In this document: in pieces, positions 39,415 to 50,100 of the stretch
Position numbering within the stretch: position 1 is the stretch's first letter
Layout of the letters: the number at the start of each line of letters is the position of its first letter
Notes under the pieces: generated by a model
What the model was told of the DNA's origin: nothing
Databases searched by the model: none
The model's input: only the letters and a program-made list of their open reading frames with translations
Assembly: GCF_004770265.1 (NCBI RefSeq)
Contig: NZ_RQGQ01000011.1
Span: 62,001-126,000 of the forward strand
Source: Leptospira congkakensis
Lineage (GTDB): Bacteria; Spirochaetota; Leptospiria; Leptospirales; Leptospiraceae
Reading direction: 5' to 3'
Length of the DNA: 64,000 nt
Program-made: the position numbers and the translations under genes

Positions 39415-40026
39415 TTAAAATAACTTTATAGAGTTAACTATTTTTTTTATTTCTTCAAACTTTCCGTTTTTTTCATCAGTTCGGAATCCAGTTCCAATCA
39501 TAAAAAACTGATTGTTATGTGGCAAAATCCAAAGAGCTGAAGTTGTTTCAAACGATAACTCTTCATCGATTTTTAATGTATAAGAAAATCTAACAAAACC
39601 ACAAGTTTTCCCGTTAATCGTTATAATTTCCGGCTCATCGATGATTTTGTAATTTAAGAACTTTGATTCCAATACAGAAGTAATAGATTTGAGAATCATA
39701 TCGGGTTTTGATAAATCTAAATTTCCAGCAGGTTTGATATTAATTTTGATGGAAGGGTTAAGATCATCATGTGGTTCTTTATACTTTGTTATAGCGAAAA
39801 ACGGTATAGTCGCATGTTTCTTGATTGAATCAGTAAATTCATCATCATTTGTTTTGATATTTTTCAAATGTTCTGAAAAATCTTCAGCAGAGACATCAAA
39901 CCAATTATTCGGTTTCTCTATTGAAATACCGAATGTTTTAAACTCTATAGTCTTAGTGTCTTTTGCATACAAATGTTGCGAAACAAATGTAAGAGCGATT
40001 GAAATAATGATTAATTTATGTTTCAT
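39415..40026 (-). CDS. Exported protein, PsbP/DcrB-like fold suspected
   Basis: 203 residues with a signal peptide (MKHKLIIISIALTFVSQHLYA, cleavage before KDTK). The mature part begins with FKTFGISIEKPNNWFDVSAED and ends with an NNQFFMIGTGF-type strand, the pattern of PsbP/DUF1795-like small periplasmic proteins. That fold call is by pattern only. The gene is strongly AT-rich and flanked by an attC-like hairpin downstream and a GTTAGGC core-like site upstream, so it may be a gene cassette. Confidence 0.65.
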   Translation of the reverse strand: MKHKLIIISIALTFVSQHLYAKDTKTIEFKTFGISIEKPNNWFDVSAEDFSEHLKNIKTNDDEFTDSIKKHATIPFFAITKYKEPHDDLNPSIKINIKPAGNLDLSKPDMILKSITSVLESKFLNYKIIDEPEIITINGKTCGFVRFSYTLKIDEELSFETTSALWILPHNNQFFMIGTGFRTDEKNGKFEEIKKIVNSIKLF

Positions 40027-40061
40027 AAATTGTCCTTTTTTATATACCTTGGTGCCTTGCG

Positions 40062-40093
40062 CCTAACGAAATCATATACAAAACGCCTAAAAG
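40062..40093 (-). other. Core-site-like GTTAGGC with a nearby direct repeat
   Basis: On the minus strand TTAGGCG occurs twice, at 40091-40085 and within GTTAGGCG at 40068-40061, about 24 bases apart. GTTAGGC matches the integron core consensus GTTRRRY and lies 36 bases before the start of the exported-protein gene. It is a short motif and could be chance; its value is in the pairing with the attC-like block at the other end of the gene. Confidence 0.25.
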
Positions 40094-40108
40094 TCTACAA
40101 TTAAATTC

Positions 40109-40930
40109 CTACTTAGAACGCAAAACGATGATAGGAACTTCTACTGGGCAATAAAACCGAACAGGAATGATTGACCACCCTACACCTGCCGAAATAAACA
40201 CCAACTCATTGTATTTAGATTTCTTAATACCAATATCGAAGTTTTTATCTTGCACCGGCAAAACAGGAGATTTGTTTAAGAAAGGGATTCTAACCTGTCC
40301 GCCATGGGTATGTCCCGCAATGAATAAATCAATTTTTCCAGAATGAGGAGCATTTGCAGAATCGGGGTTATGAGCCAATACTATTCTAAAATCTTTTTGA
40401 CTTGATCCTCTTAGAACATCATCAATCGGTATATGGTCTTCCCAATAGTCACCTAACCCAGCAATGGCGATTTGATCGACACCTTTATTTATAAATACAA
40501 TTCTATTACGAGCCGACTTCCCACTTTCCTCTAATAATTTTAGAGATAAATTGTGATTTGCCCAATGATCGTGGTTCCCATTGACAAATAATTCACCATC
40601 TTTTGCTTTTAAAATTCCAAGCAATTTCCAGACATTGATCAATTCTTGATCAAAATTTCTTTTTTTAACATAGTCGCCAATGCCTACAATTAAATCTGGA
40701 TTTTGTTCATTGATCTTGTTTAGAGTATTTGCAATCCAGAATTCAGGAACTAAAAAACCATAATGCAAATCCGACAAAACAGCAATTCGGTATCCATCGA
40801 AACTTTTTGGTATTTTATTTGATTCAATTTCATACACGGGCATTCGGACCAAATACCTTTCCACGAACAAAGAATTTACTAAAATCAGAAAGAAAACAAT
40901 GGCAGAAGTTTTAATAAATTTATTTTTCAT
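40109..40930 (-). CDS. Membrane-anchored metallophosphoesterase (YkuE-like)
   Basis: 273 residues. An N-terminal membrane anchor (about 8-25) is followed by a calcineurin-like phosphoesterase domain with all metal ligands: SDLHYG (Asp54, His56), GIGDY (Asp86), GNHDHW (Asn119, His120) and AGHTHGGQVRIPF. Substrate unknown; related YkuE-type enzymes act at the membrane, some on UDP-diacylglucosamine-like lipids. The end FISAGVGWSIIPVRFYCPVE is mirrored by a gene relic at 53711-53806, so the genome once had at least two copies. Confidence 0.88.
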   Translation of the reverse strand: MKNKFIKTSAIVFFLILVNSLFVERYLVRMPVYEIESNKIPKSFDGYRIAVLSDLHYGFLVPEFWIANTLNKINEQNPDLIVGIGDYVKKRNFDQELINVWKLLGILKAKDGELFVNGNHDHWANHNLSLKLLEESGKSARNRIVFINKGVDQIAIAGLGDYWEDHIPIDDVLRGSSQKDFRIVLAHNPDSANAPHSGKIDLFIAGHTHGGQVRIPFLNKSPVLPVQDKNFDIGIKKSKYNELVFISAGVGWSIIPVRFYCPVEVPIIVLRSK

Positions 40931-41321
40931 TTTTCGATGAAATTTACTTTCAAGTAAAACAGAATCAATTCTTTAATATAGTTCAAGAAAATCTATTTCA
41001 AGAAAAATCAACCGCAAAGTTCTCATCATTTTCTATTTTAAACCTAACCAAGGCAATATCAAATCAACGATTGTTCATAAAATGTATCACCACAAAAGGA
41101 GACTTATAGGATACAAAAATTCCTATAGCATTAGGCAAACAAATGTTATCGATATCACTTTAATGAATTACTATAAACCAAAAAGTAAATATGTTTTGCG
41201 ACTTTGGACAAAATCTAATTCTATTCCGAATCATTGAACTAATGTTATTTTTAAAAATCGAACGTTTCAATTATAAAAATATGATTGATTCGTTTTTGTA
41301 ATCTTTGATATTTAGACCCAA
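40931..41321. other. 391-base AT-rich intergenic region
   Basis: Divergent gap between the metallophosphoesterase and the 113-residue protein gene. It is AT-rich. The only structure that I see is a 7-bp stem TATAGGA/TCCTATA at about 41107-41129, without a T run. No coding frame, repeat or recognisable promoter pair stands out. It is long enough to hold promoters for both flanking genes. Confidence 0.6.
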
Positions 41322-41663
41322 ATGAAATGGATCATCACCTTATTTCTGTTTTGCTTTCAAAACTGTATTGCAGGCCCTAGTTTTCATGGTCTTGGCAATA
41401 TGAGTTCCGCCGGAAATAACAAACGAGTTTACTATGACGAAAAAACAGGTAACTTTGAAACGATTGCGAATTTTAGAGGGAACATTGTCAAACTAGGCAC
41501 AGTTGTTCCAGACAAAACTCAAAATTTAGATCCCAAACTAAAGAAAAAAAGAATCTGTGAAACAACAGATACTGATTTAGTCAAAACTTTTGATTTAATT
41601 GATGAGAACACAATTGTATCAGTTTACGAATCTTCTGGTTTTATATGCATCGAATATTATTAA
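41322..41663 (+). CDS. Small exported protein of unknown function
   Basis: 113 residues. MKWIITLFLFCFQNCIAG is a probable signal peptide (a lipobox-like QNC is also possible). The mature part has two cysteines near the C terminus (RICETT and GFICIEYY) that could form a disulfide. No family recognised. Its end overlaps the start of the next gene by 19 bases, so they are likely a coupled pair. Confidence 0.65.
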   Translation: MKWIITLFLFCFQNCIAGPSFHGLGNMSSAGNNKRVYYDEKTGNFETIANFRGNIVKLGTVVPDKTQNLDPKLKKKRICETTDTDLVKTFDLIDENTIVSVYESSGFICIEYY

Positions 41664-42709
41664 TTCTGTTTATTTGTTTTTCTGTCGGCTGTACAAACCA
41701 CAGATCCTATAGACAAATCACTTTTGAGAAAAAAGATTACCAAACAAACAAACGCCTACCATTCATTGGAACTATTTGCTCCCCTGGACTCTTTTTCCCA
41801 AAAAACGAATATATTCAATACTCACTGATCCAAATTTGGGAAGATGGAGAATTTAGAATTTCCAACTTATGGAAAGAACCATTTGATGCGATTGAAGATC
41901 TAAGAATTTACCATTCACCTGACTACATATGGATGTTTTCCTTTATACCACTTTTCAGCAAATACGATTGCGACAAATACCATGTCACAGGGTATCTACT
42001 CTATCTGGATGAAAAATCAAAACAAAAATTAAACAAGAAATTACAAACAGAAACAATCAAAACTCCTTCAGACCTTCCCATGATGGTGGTTCGTGAATAT
42101 CGTTTGATGGATGCAGATCTACTTTCGCAAAAAAGATACGAACAAAGAGAAGTGGAAAGAAAAACCGATCCTAGATATCATAAAGAATCCTTTCAACTTC
42201 CTAAAGTTTGGGATCCTAAACCCAAATCAGAAATAGTCAATATGCCTAATGAAAGACTAATTGATTACTGTTTAGAATTCCCTTATGAATGTGTGACAGA
42301 TCCTAATTACTTGGGAGAGATTCGATTCCGAAGCAACACAAACCAAAAGAAAAATCTAAACCCATCCGATTTTTCTTCTTCCTTTTTAACAAAAACAGAA
42401 ACCACAACCAATCAAATCTATTTCGGTTGTTATTGTCGTAAAAAACCTGACCAATCCATTTATAGCATCTGCCCCATCGATAACTCTGGTTTGGATTCTG
42501 TTTGTAAGAGTAAAAACGATTGTCTGGAAAGAACTAACGGCGAAGGTCAAAAGCTTTGTCACAAAAAATTTAAAGAAGATCTATCCATTCTTATGAAAAC
42601 AAAAGAATCAAAAGATGCCATCCATAAAGAAAAAGACAACTTTGATCGAATGATTTTTTACACAAAGAAATTATGGGCATTGGAAACATTGAAAGAACTC
42701 AACGAATGA
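41645..42709 (+). CDS. Lipoprotein of unknown function
   Basis: 354 residues with a lipoprotein signal (MHRILLILFICFSVGC, lipidated Cys16). The mature part is Lys/Tyr/Asp-rich. The C-terminal half has a cluster of cysteines (YFGCYCRKKPDQ, YSICPIDN, DSVCKSKNDCLE, KLCHKKF) that suggests a small disulfide-stabilised domain. No family recognised. It overlaps the preceding exported-protein gene by 19 bases. Confidence 0.7.
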   Translation: MHRILLILFICFSVGCTNHRSYRQITFEKKDYQTNKRLPFIGTICSPGLFFPKNEYIQYSLIQIWEDGEFRISNLWKEPFDAIEDLRIYHSPDYIWMFSFIPLFSKYDCDKYHVTGYLLYLDEKSKQKLNKKLQTETIKTPSDLPMMVVREYRLMDADLLSQKRYEQREVERKTDPRYHKESFQLPKVWDPKPKSEIVNMPNERLIDYCLEFPYECVTDPNYLGEIRFRSNTNQKKNLNPSDFSSSFLTKTETTTNQIYFGCYCRKKPDQSIYSICPIDNSGLDSVCKSKNDCLERTNGEGQKLCHKKFKEDLSILMKTKESKDAIHKEKDNFDRMIFYTKKLWALETLKELNE

Positions 42710-42715
42710 ACGTGA

Positions 42716-42927
42716 GAACACTATGCAAACCATTTAGGTAATTTTTATTCTTGGATGCTCGGTGATTGGAAAACAAAAGAATCTGAGTTTCGAGAATTTC
42801 TAAAACCAAAATCTCTCGCATCAAAAAAGAAAGAATTGGGTTTCAAATTGAATGGATAGATTCTTATCAAAGGATGATAACAGTACTGAGAAAAAATAAA
42901 AGCAAAACTGTATTACAAAGAGTCTAA
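42716..42927 (+). pseudogene. 3' relic of a frameshifted, decayed gene
   Basis: In the 351-base gap after the lipoprotein gene, one frame (from 42716) reads HYANHLGNFYSWMLGDWKT and on to about 42830 without a start codon, then meets a stop. The reading continues sensibly in another frame from 42832 (RIGFQIEWIDSYQRMITVL) to a TAA at 42925-42927. The shift falls in an A-rich run. I read this as the C-terminal remnant of a lost gene. The parent family is not recognised. The following bases to 43060 are AT-rich and hold the promoter region of the trehalose locus. Confidence 0.5.
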
Positions 42928-43060
42928 TCAGTTTAGATATCTTCTGAAATGAAAACATAAATCAAAAAAAATTTTATCATTTATAGAACTTACAAACAAG
43001 TAGAGGATTTTTTTCTCATAAATCCCTTGCAATGATCTTTCTACATGTTTTCATAGTAGT

Positions 43061-45247
43061 ATGAGATTGATACTTGTATCCAACAGGTTACCAGTCCAAT
43101 GGGATGGAACACCTAACGTAGGCGGTTTAGCCACTGGGCTCTCAAGTTTTTTATCAGACTGGAAGTCACAAGGAAACGAAATTATATGGGTTGGGTGGCC
43201 TGGCAAGTCCATACCAGAAAAAGAACAATCAACCTATGCGGAAGTCATGGAAAAGGAACATGGCACCGTTCCCGTATTCTTAAAACAAAAGTTAGCTGAT
43301 TCTTTTTACAATGGATTCTGCAACAAAACTCTTTGGCCCTTATTTCATTACTTCACTGCACACTGCGAATATTTAGATGCCACTTTTGATTCCTACGAAG
43401 AAGCTAATAACGAATTTGCAAAATCAGTGGCCAAAGTTTACCAACCAGGAGATTGGGTTTGGGTACATGACTACCATTTGTTTTTATTACCTGGTTTTTT
43501 AAGAAACCTATATCCAAATATTTTAATTTCTTTTTTTCTACATATTCCCTTCCCTACATTCGAAATTTTCCGTTTGTTACCCGAGAGGTTCAGAACCAAA
43601 ATCTTAACTGGAGTTTTGGGAGCAGATTTAATCGGTTTTCACACGCAAAGTTATACACAATATTTTTTAAGAACTTTACTACGATGTTTAGGAATCGAAA
43701 ACGAAAGAGGGATCATTTACCATCAAAATCACATAACAAAAACAGGTGCTTTCCCGATGGGGATCAATGTAGAACAATTTTCAGTCTATGCAAAATCTAA
43801 AGAATGTAGGAATATAGCATCAACCTTCAATAAAAACCATAAAGATCTCAAACAAATTCTTTCCGTAGATCGACTGGACTACACCAAAGGTGTATTGCAA
43901 AGGCTGAATGCTTTTGAACTATTCTTAAAACAAAATCCTCTATGGATCAAAAAATGTAAGTTAGTTTTAGTACTTGTTCCATCAAGAACCGATGTATCTA
44001 GTTATCAATCCATGAAAAGAGCCATTGATGAAAAAGTAGGATCGATTAATGGAAGTTTTGGAACACTAGACTGGACTCCCATTTTATACCAATACAAAGG
44101 TTTCCCATTCGAGGAATTGGTTCCCTTGTATAGAAACACCCAAGTTATGCTCGTGACTCCCTATCGAGATGGAATGAACTTAGTAGCAAAAGAATTTTTG
44201 GTTTCGCAAACAAACGGGATGTTGGTCTTAAGCGAAATGGCCGGAGCATCAGCGGAACTACCAGAAGCTATTTTAGTAAACCCGAATGATTTATCTGGAA
44301 TGGCAAACTCGATTAAAGAAGCAATCGAAATGGACGAAAAAGAAATTCAATTTCGAAATAAAGTAATGATCAATCGCCTTTCCGAGAACACAGTCAACGA
44401 TTGGGCAAAAAGAATTTTTTCAGATACAGAAGATACCTCTAAAAAGAATTTAGCATTCCAAACAAAATCAGTATCACCAAATTCTGAATTTTTGTTACCA
44501 ACAAAAGACAAACCAGTTTTTATCATTTTTGATTACGATGGGACATTGGTTCCTTTCGAACCATTACCACATTTGGCGATTCCGAGTCAGGAGCTACTGA
44601 ATGCTTTTACGGAAATGTTAAAGATCCCAAATTTATCAATCGCTATCATCAGCGGCAGAGATAAATCGTTTCTAGAAAAAACGTTCCAAACATTACCTGT
44701 TCATCTCGTAGCGGAACATGGGGCATGGCATAAACCACCTTACGGATCAAAATGGAATTCGTTATTTACTTCTAATGTAGACTGGAAATCACAAATCAAA
44801 AACCATTTAAATGAATTCACCAAAAGAGTTCCCGGATCTTTCACAGAAGAAAAAGAATTTTCCTTAGTTTGGCATTTTAGAAACGCCGATCTAGACATTG
44901 GGCTCAACGCCGCAAGAGAGATGTTAGATGAATTATCTCAAATCTCTTCTAACAGTGGATTTTTTGTTCAACGAGGAAATAAAATCATAGAGGTGCGTGA
45001 ATATGGAACTGGCAAAGGAAAAGCTGCCTCAAAAATTGTTCCACAATCTGATTTGAGTTTATATGTGTTTGGAGATGACACAACTGATGAAGATATGTTT
45101 AGAGAGTTACCAGATTCTGCGATCACCGTTAAAATTGGAAAATCAGAAACCATTGCAAAATATAGATTCAAAAACCCTGAAGAAGTACATATCTGGATTC
45201 AAAATCTAATTTCCCATTTAAAAAGGAACAATAATGGAACAACATAA
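43061..45247 (+). CDS. Fused trehalose-6-phosphate synthase/phosphatase
   Basis: 728 residues. The N-terminal about 470 residues are a GT20 glycosyltransferase (OtsA): LILVSNRLPV, GLATGLSSFL, WVHDYHLFLLPGFLR, FFLHIPFP, SVDRLDYTKG and TPYRDGMNLVAKEF. Residues about 485-725 are the HAD phosphatase (OtsB): nucleophile Asp491 in DYDGTLVPFEP, SGRD, GDDTTDEDMF. One chain thus makes trehalose from UDP-glucose and glucose 6-phosphate. No Shine-Dalgarno is visible before the ATG, but the start matches the family. The GH15 gene overlaps its end by 14 bases. Confidence 0.94.
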   Translation: MRLILVSNRLPVQWDGTPNVGGLATGLSSFLSDWKSQGNEIIWVGWPGKSIPEKEQSTYAEVMEKEHGTVPVFLKQKLADSFYNGFCNKTLWPLFHYFTAHCEYLDATFDSYEEANNEFAKSVAKVYQPGDWVWVHDYHLFLLPGFLRNLYPNILISFFLHIPFPTFEIFRLLPERFRTKILTGVLGADLIGFHTQSYTQYFLRTLLRCLGIENERGIIYHQNHITKTGAFPMGINVEQFSVYAKSKECRNIASTFNKNHKDLKQILSVDRLDYTKGVLQRLNAFELFLKQNPLWIKKCKLVLVLVPSRTDVSSYQSMKRAIDEKVGSINGSFGTLDWTPILYQYKGFPFEELVPLYRNTQVMLVTPYRDGMNLVAKEFLVSQTNGMLVLSEMAGASAELPEAILVNPNDLSGMANSIKEAIEMDEKEIQFRNKVMINRLSENTVNDWAKRIFSDTEDTSKKNLAFQTKSVSPNSEFLLPTKDKPVFIIFDYDGTLVPFEPLPHLAIPSQELLNAFTEMLKIPNLSIAIISGRDKSFLEKTFQTLPVHLVAEHGAWHKPPYGSKWNSLFTSNVDWKSQIKNHLNEFTKRVPGSFTEEKEFSLVWHFRNADLDIGLNAAREMLDELSQISSNSGFFVQRGNKIIEVREYGTGKGKAASKIVPQSDLSLYVFGDDTTDEDMFRELPDSAITVKIGKSETIAKYRFKNPEEVHIWIQNLISHLKRNNNGTT

Positions 45248-47012
45248 GTACAATCTTGGCATTATTGGTAACGGAAGTTACATTGCACATATTAATACCA
45301 AAGCTGATATAGTTTGGTTGTGTTGGCCTAATTTTGATAGTTCTCCAATATTTGGAAATTTACTTGATGAGAGATGCGGATCATTTTCACTCATCCCTCA
45401 ATCTAAGATAATTTCAAGTTCACAATCTTATTTAGAAAATACAAATATACTTCGTACGGATATAGTTACAGAAACAGGTTCATTCGCAGTTATTGATTTT
45501 GCACCGAGATATTACAAAAATGGTGTGTTACACTACAAAAGAAATCTCTACAGGAAAATCGTTCCGATAGATGGTAATATAAAAATTAAAATTTTAATTA
45601 ATCCTACTTATTCTTATGGGAACGAAATTTTACGACCAAAAGTTGTTTCAAATCTAATTCAATATGAATCATCTGAATTCAAAATAAATTTGTTAGCAAA
45701 TGTTTCGGTAAACCAAATTATCAAAGAAAACTTTTTCCAATTAAACCAAACATTATACCTTGGTCTATTTGAATCAGCTCCAGAGGAAATCATTCTAAAT
45801 GAATGGATTGAATCAGAATTCATAAAAACCAAAAACTACTGGCAAAACTGGGTCAAACACTGTACGATTCCGAATTTTGCACAAAAACAACAAATTCGTT
45901 CTGCACTTTGTTTAAAACTCCATCAGTTTCAAGAAACAGGAGCAATCATTGCTGCGTCCACCACAAGTTTGCCGGAAGCACCAAAGTCAGGTCGCAATTG
46001 GGATTATCGTTACTGCTGGTTACGTGATGGTTTTTATACATTATTAGCACTCACAAATCTAGGTCAATTTGAAGAATTGGAAAGGTATTCACAATACATT
46101 AGCAATCTAACACCTACAGAGGATGGAAGGTTCCAACCGTTATATAGTATATTTGGAGAAAACTTACTCGAAGAAAAAATTTTAGAATTAGATGGTTATT
46201 TAAAAAATGGACCAGTTCGAGTTGGGAACTCCGCTTACACACACAAACAAAACGATGCTTACGGACAAATTTTATTATCCTTACTCCCCTTATATTTAGA
46301 TGAAAGGATCCCTGAAAAAAATAGATTTCATAATCTAAAATTAGTAAAAACAATTTTAGAACAAATTGAATTAACCATGGATGAACCGGATGCAGGACTC
46401 TGGGAATTTCGGAATTTTTCGCAAAAACATTGTTATACGTTTTTATTTCACTGGGTAGGAGCTAAAGCTGCAAAAGAAATTGCAATCAAACTAGATCAGA
46501 ATGAAATCCTAAACAAAACTGAACAATTAATGGAAAAAGCAAAAAATAATATAGAGGCTTGTTTCGATGAAGAGCTCGGTTGTTATACGCAAGCACAAGG
46601 TAAAAAAGATTTAGACGCAAGTTTACTCCAACTCATCACTCTCGGATATTTAGATCCAAAAACTGACAGGGCAAAATCGCATATACAGGCTATTGAAAGT
46701 TCGCTGAAATCTAAAAATGGATTTATGTATCGGTATCTTCATCAAGATGATTTTGGCAAACCGGAAACAACATTTTTGGTATGTACATTTTGGTACATAG
46801 AAGCACTGGCGTGTATGGACCGTGTCGATGAGGCTTCTGAATTATTCGAATATGTTTGTACGCACTCAAATCATGTTGGATTGTTTAGTGAAGACTTGGA
46901 ATCAAATTCAGGGGGACAATGGGGAAATTTTCCCCAAACCTATAGTCATGTCGGGCTCGTGAATGCTGCACAAAAAATCTCACAAAAAAAATCGAAAGGT
47001 TTGTTTTGGTAG
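45234..47012 (+). CDS. Glycoside hydrolase family 15 protein (glucoamylase/trehalase-like)
   Basis: 592 residues, no signal peptide. An N-terminal beta-rich domain (starts LGIIGNGSYIAHINTKADIVWLCWPNF) precedes the (alpha/alpha)6 barrel, with the GH15 segments GRNWDYRYCWLRDGFY, PVRVGNSAYTHKQNDAYGQ and ETTFLVCTFWYIEALA. It is coupled to the trehalose synthase/phosphatase gene by a 14-base overlap. GH15 includes mycobacterial-type trehalases as well as glucoamylases, so recycling of trehalose is the best inference, with a glucosyl polymer as an alternative. Confidence 0.88.
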   Translation: MEQHKYNLGIIGNGSYIAHINTKADIVWLCWPNFDSSPIFGNLLDERCGSFSLIPQSKIISSSQSYLENTNILRTDIVTETGSFAVIDFAPRYYKNGVLHYKRNLYRKIVPIDGNIKIKILINPTYSYGNEILRPKVVSNLIQYESSEFKINLLANVSVNQIIKENFFQLNQTLYLGLFESAPEEIILNEWIESEFIKTKNYWQNWVKHCTIPNFAQKQQIRSALCLKLHQFQETGAIIAASTTSLPEAPKSGRNWDYRYCWLRDGFYTLLALTNLGQFEELERYSQYISNLTPTEDGRFQPLYSIFGENLLEEKILELDGYLKNGPVRVGNSAYTHKQNDAYGQILLSLLPLYLDERIPEKNRFHNLKLVKTILEQIELTMDEPDAGLWEFRNFSQKHCYTFLFHWVGAKAAKEIAIKLDQNEILNKTEQLMEKAKNNIEACFDEELGCYTQAQGKKDLDASLLQLITLGYLDPKTDRAKSHIQAIESSLKSKNGFMYRYLHQDDFGKPETTFLVCTFWYIEALACMDRVDEASELFEYVCTHSNHVGLFSEDLESNSGGQWGNFPQTYSHVGLVNAAQKISQKKSKGLFW

Positions 47013-47180
47013 TTTTTTAGGATAGTAGAACCCCTAACCTTGGGATCCGAAATTTCTTAACTTTCGTTTGGTCTGAGAATTAAAATAAAACTCCAATCAT
47101 ATTCTTTTTTCTTTCGCTTCTCTCCGTTTTGTCTTGAACCATTCTAAACACTGTCAAGAATTAAAAAATCCAAGAATCTT

Positions 47181-50100
47181 ATGAAAACTTACGAAGGTAT
47201 TAGTTTAGAAGAGGCCATCCAGAAAATTGCCGAATTGGAAAAAATCCTCGAAGAAAAAGAACAAAATACCTACAAAACCTTTTTTGACCAAGATGAAGAA
47301 GCCATTGTTGTTTTTGACATCCAAAGTCGATTATTCACAGATTGTAACGCCAAACTAACAGCAACACTCGGATTCACCAAAGAAGAATTCACAAAACTCT
47401 CGGTGATGGACATTAGCCCCAAATACCAACCTAACGGGCAATTGTCGGAATCTCTCGCCAGACATTATATTGACGAAGGTTTTAAAAAAGAAAACATTCG
47501 TTTCGACTGGGTTCACCTTAACCATAAAGGAGAGGAAGTTTTTTGTGAAGTTCGATTGTACAATTATACAACTGCTAACGGCGGTGCTTTCGCAAGAGCG
47601 GTGATCCAAAAAAAAGACCAAGTAATTCAATTACAAAAAAAATTAGAGCAGAAAGAAAAACTTTTATCCAAAGTAACGCAGACTCTACCTGGGATCATCT
47701 ATATCCAATCCATGGCGACAGACGAGTTTCTTTATTTGAACAATACATTAGAAACACAACTGGGTTATAAAGTTGATTCTATTCTAACTTTGGATTTTTT
47801 GATCAAAAATATTTTGTATCCGGATGATGTTCCACGAATCGAAGAACATGCGAAACGAATGTTTGTGGAAAAAAACACAGATATTTATGAAATCGACTTC
47901 CGAGTTTTTCACAAAAACGGGAATATTCATTGGCTTCGTGTTTGGGAGACAAACTTTTCTTTTAACGCCGAGGGAGTTCCTACCGAAGTATTGGGAATTG
48001 GTCAAGATATCACCAGTATCAAAAATATTGAATTTAATCTTAAAAAACAAAATGATCTTAGTGAAGAAATTCGCCGTACGTCAAAATCCGGTGTTTGGGA
48101 ATGGACAGCCACAACAGATCAAATGTTTTGGACACCCGATTTATACTTCTTGTTATGCACTGATCCCAAATATTACAAACCAACCAAACAAAAGTTAATC
48201 GATTTTTTTGTTCCGGCTGACCAACAAATCATAGCTAATGCGATCAAAGAAGCAGAGATAAATTTTGAACCCTTTGATTTAGAATTAGAGATGATGGTTA
48301 AAACCAAATTTTGGGTTCGCATCCAAGGAAAAGTAATCACCGACTCCAATCAAATATTCAAAATCATAGGCAGTATAGAAAATATAGATGATTCAAGAAA
48401 AAAGAGACTCGAACTTTTAGACAATGAATATCGATTTCACAAAGTGGCTGACCAAACTGGACTAGTTATTTATGATTATGATGTAACCACCGGGAAAATC
48501 ATTTGGGATGGAGCCATTAAATCTGTATTAGGTTACGAAAAAGAAGAATTTAACTTATTCGATATCCATGGTTGGGAAAACCTGCTTCATGAGGAGGATC
48601 GTCTGCATACAGTTCAGGCTTTACAGGAATCTATTGCAACGAGAACTCCTTATAGGGCCTACTATCGAATTCGAAGAAAAGACGGAACTTTTGCACCTAT
48701 CGAAGAAAGAGGTGCTTTTTTATCAAAAAACTTTTCGGAACCTGGCCGCCTTGTCGGTGTATTAGAAAATGTTTCCGCACGAGTAGAATTTCTCAAAACA
48801 ATTGAGACTAAAGAAAAAAGATTTCGAAACTTTTATAATTTTGCAAGTGAGGCCATTGTCATCACAGAAGAAGATAAAATCTTAGATGCCAATCTTGCTT
48901 TTCAAAAATTATTTGGTTATGAAAAATTTGAAGATATTACAATTTCTAGTTTGATTGGAGATCCACTTTGGATGGGATTATCCTCCAAAGAAAAAAGTTT
49001 TTCTGCTGATGGGCACAAAAGAGATGGGGTTTCGATTCCTTTACAAATCAACAGAAAAGACTTAGGTGATGGTAGATACCTATTATCTTTTATTGATTTA
49101 ACATCAATCCATGAAGCAAACTCCATTAAACATGCATTAAATGATATCCAAGAAAGAAACGATCGAATCATAACACAGAAAATTGAATTAGAAAAAGCCT
49201 TAGAAGAATTAAGACTTACACAATCACAACTAATCCTAAACGAAAAAATGGCTTCTTTAGGCCAGTTGATTGCTGGAATTGCACACGAAGTGAACAATCC
49301 TTTAGGTGCCATCAAAGCATCTAGTGAATTGATTTTAAATAAAATCAAAGACCAGATAGAAAGGCAAAACCAAGTCATTCATTTTCTAAATCAAAAATCT
49401 CCAGAAATTAGAAATACATATTTCGACTGGCTCCTATCTTCTTTTAATACAAAGAACCACATCCACGGCTCCATATCCAGAAAACAAAAAAGAGCTTTAG
49501 TCATTCATCTAAATGAACTCGGTTGTAAACATTCTGAAGTCATTGCAGAAGAGGTTATCGATTTAGGAATCCAAGATTCTTTTCATAAAATCGAATATCT
49601 TGCAAATGAAGATGACTTTTTAGAACTATTCAATTACGGACTTGATTATATCCAAGCTGCCCAATATTTAAATTCAACACTTGAATCCATCCAACGAGTT
49701 TCTAAAATTTTATATGCACTAAAAAACTTTGCACATTTCGATAAACTAGGTGCCAAAGTAAAAGCTGATTTAATTTCCAATATTGAAACCGTTCTGACTC
49801 TTTATAACAATCAAATCAAAACGGGAATTACTGTAACCAGAGATTATCCCGAGAATCTATCTCCTATCTATTGTTATCCTGATGATCTTATCCAAGTTTG
49901 GACAAATTTAGTTTTTAATGCAATCCAAGCAATGAACTACAAAGGCAAACTAATTGTCCATGTGAGAGAAAAAACCTCTCCCATCAATCACAATCCTTTG
50001 GTGGAAGTTACCATCGAAGACAATGGATGCGGAATTCCAGATGATATCAAAGAAAGAATATTTGAGCCTTTTTTTACCACAAAAGAACTAGGAGAAGGAA

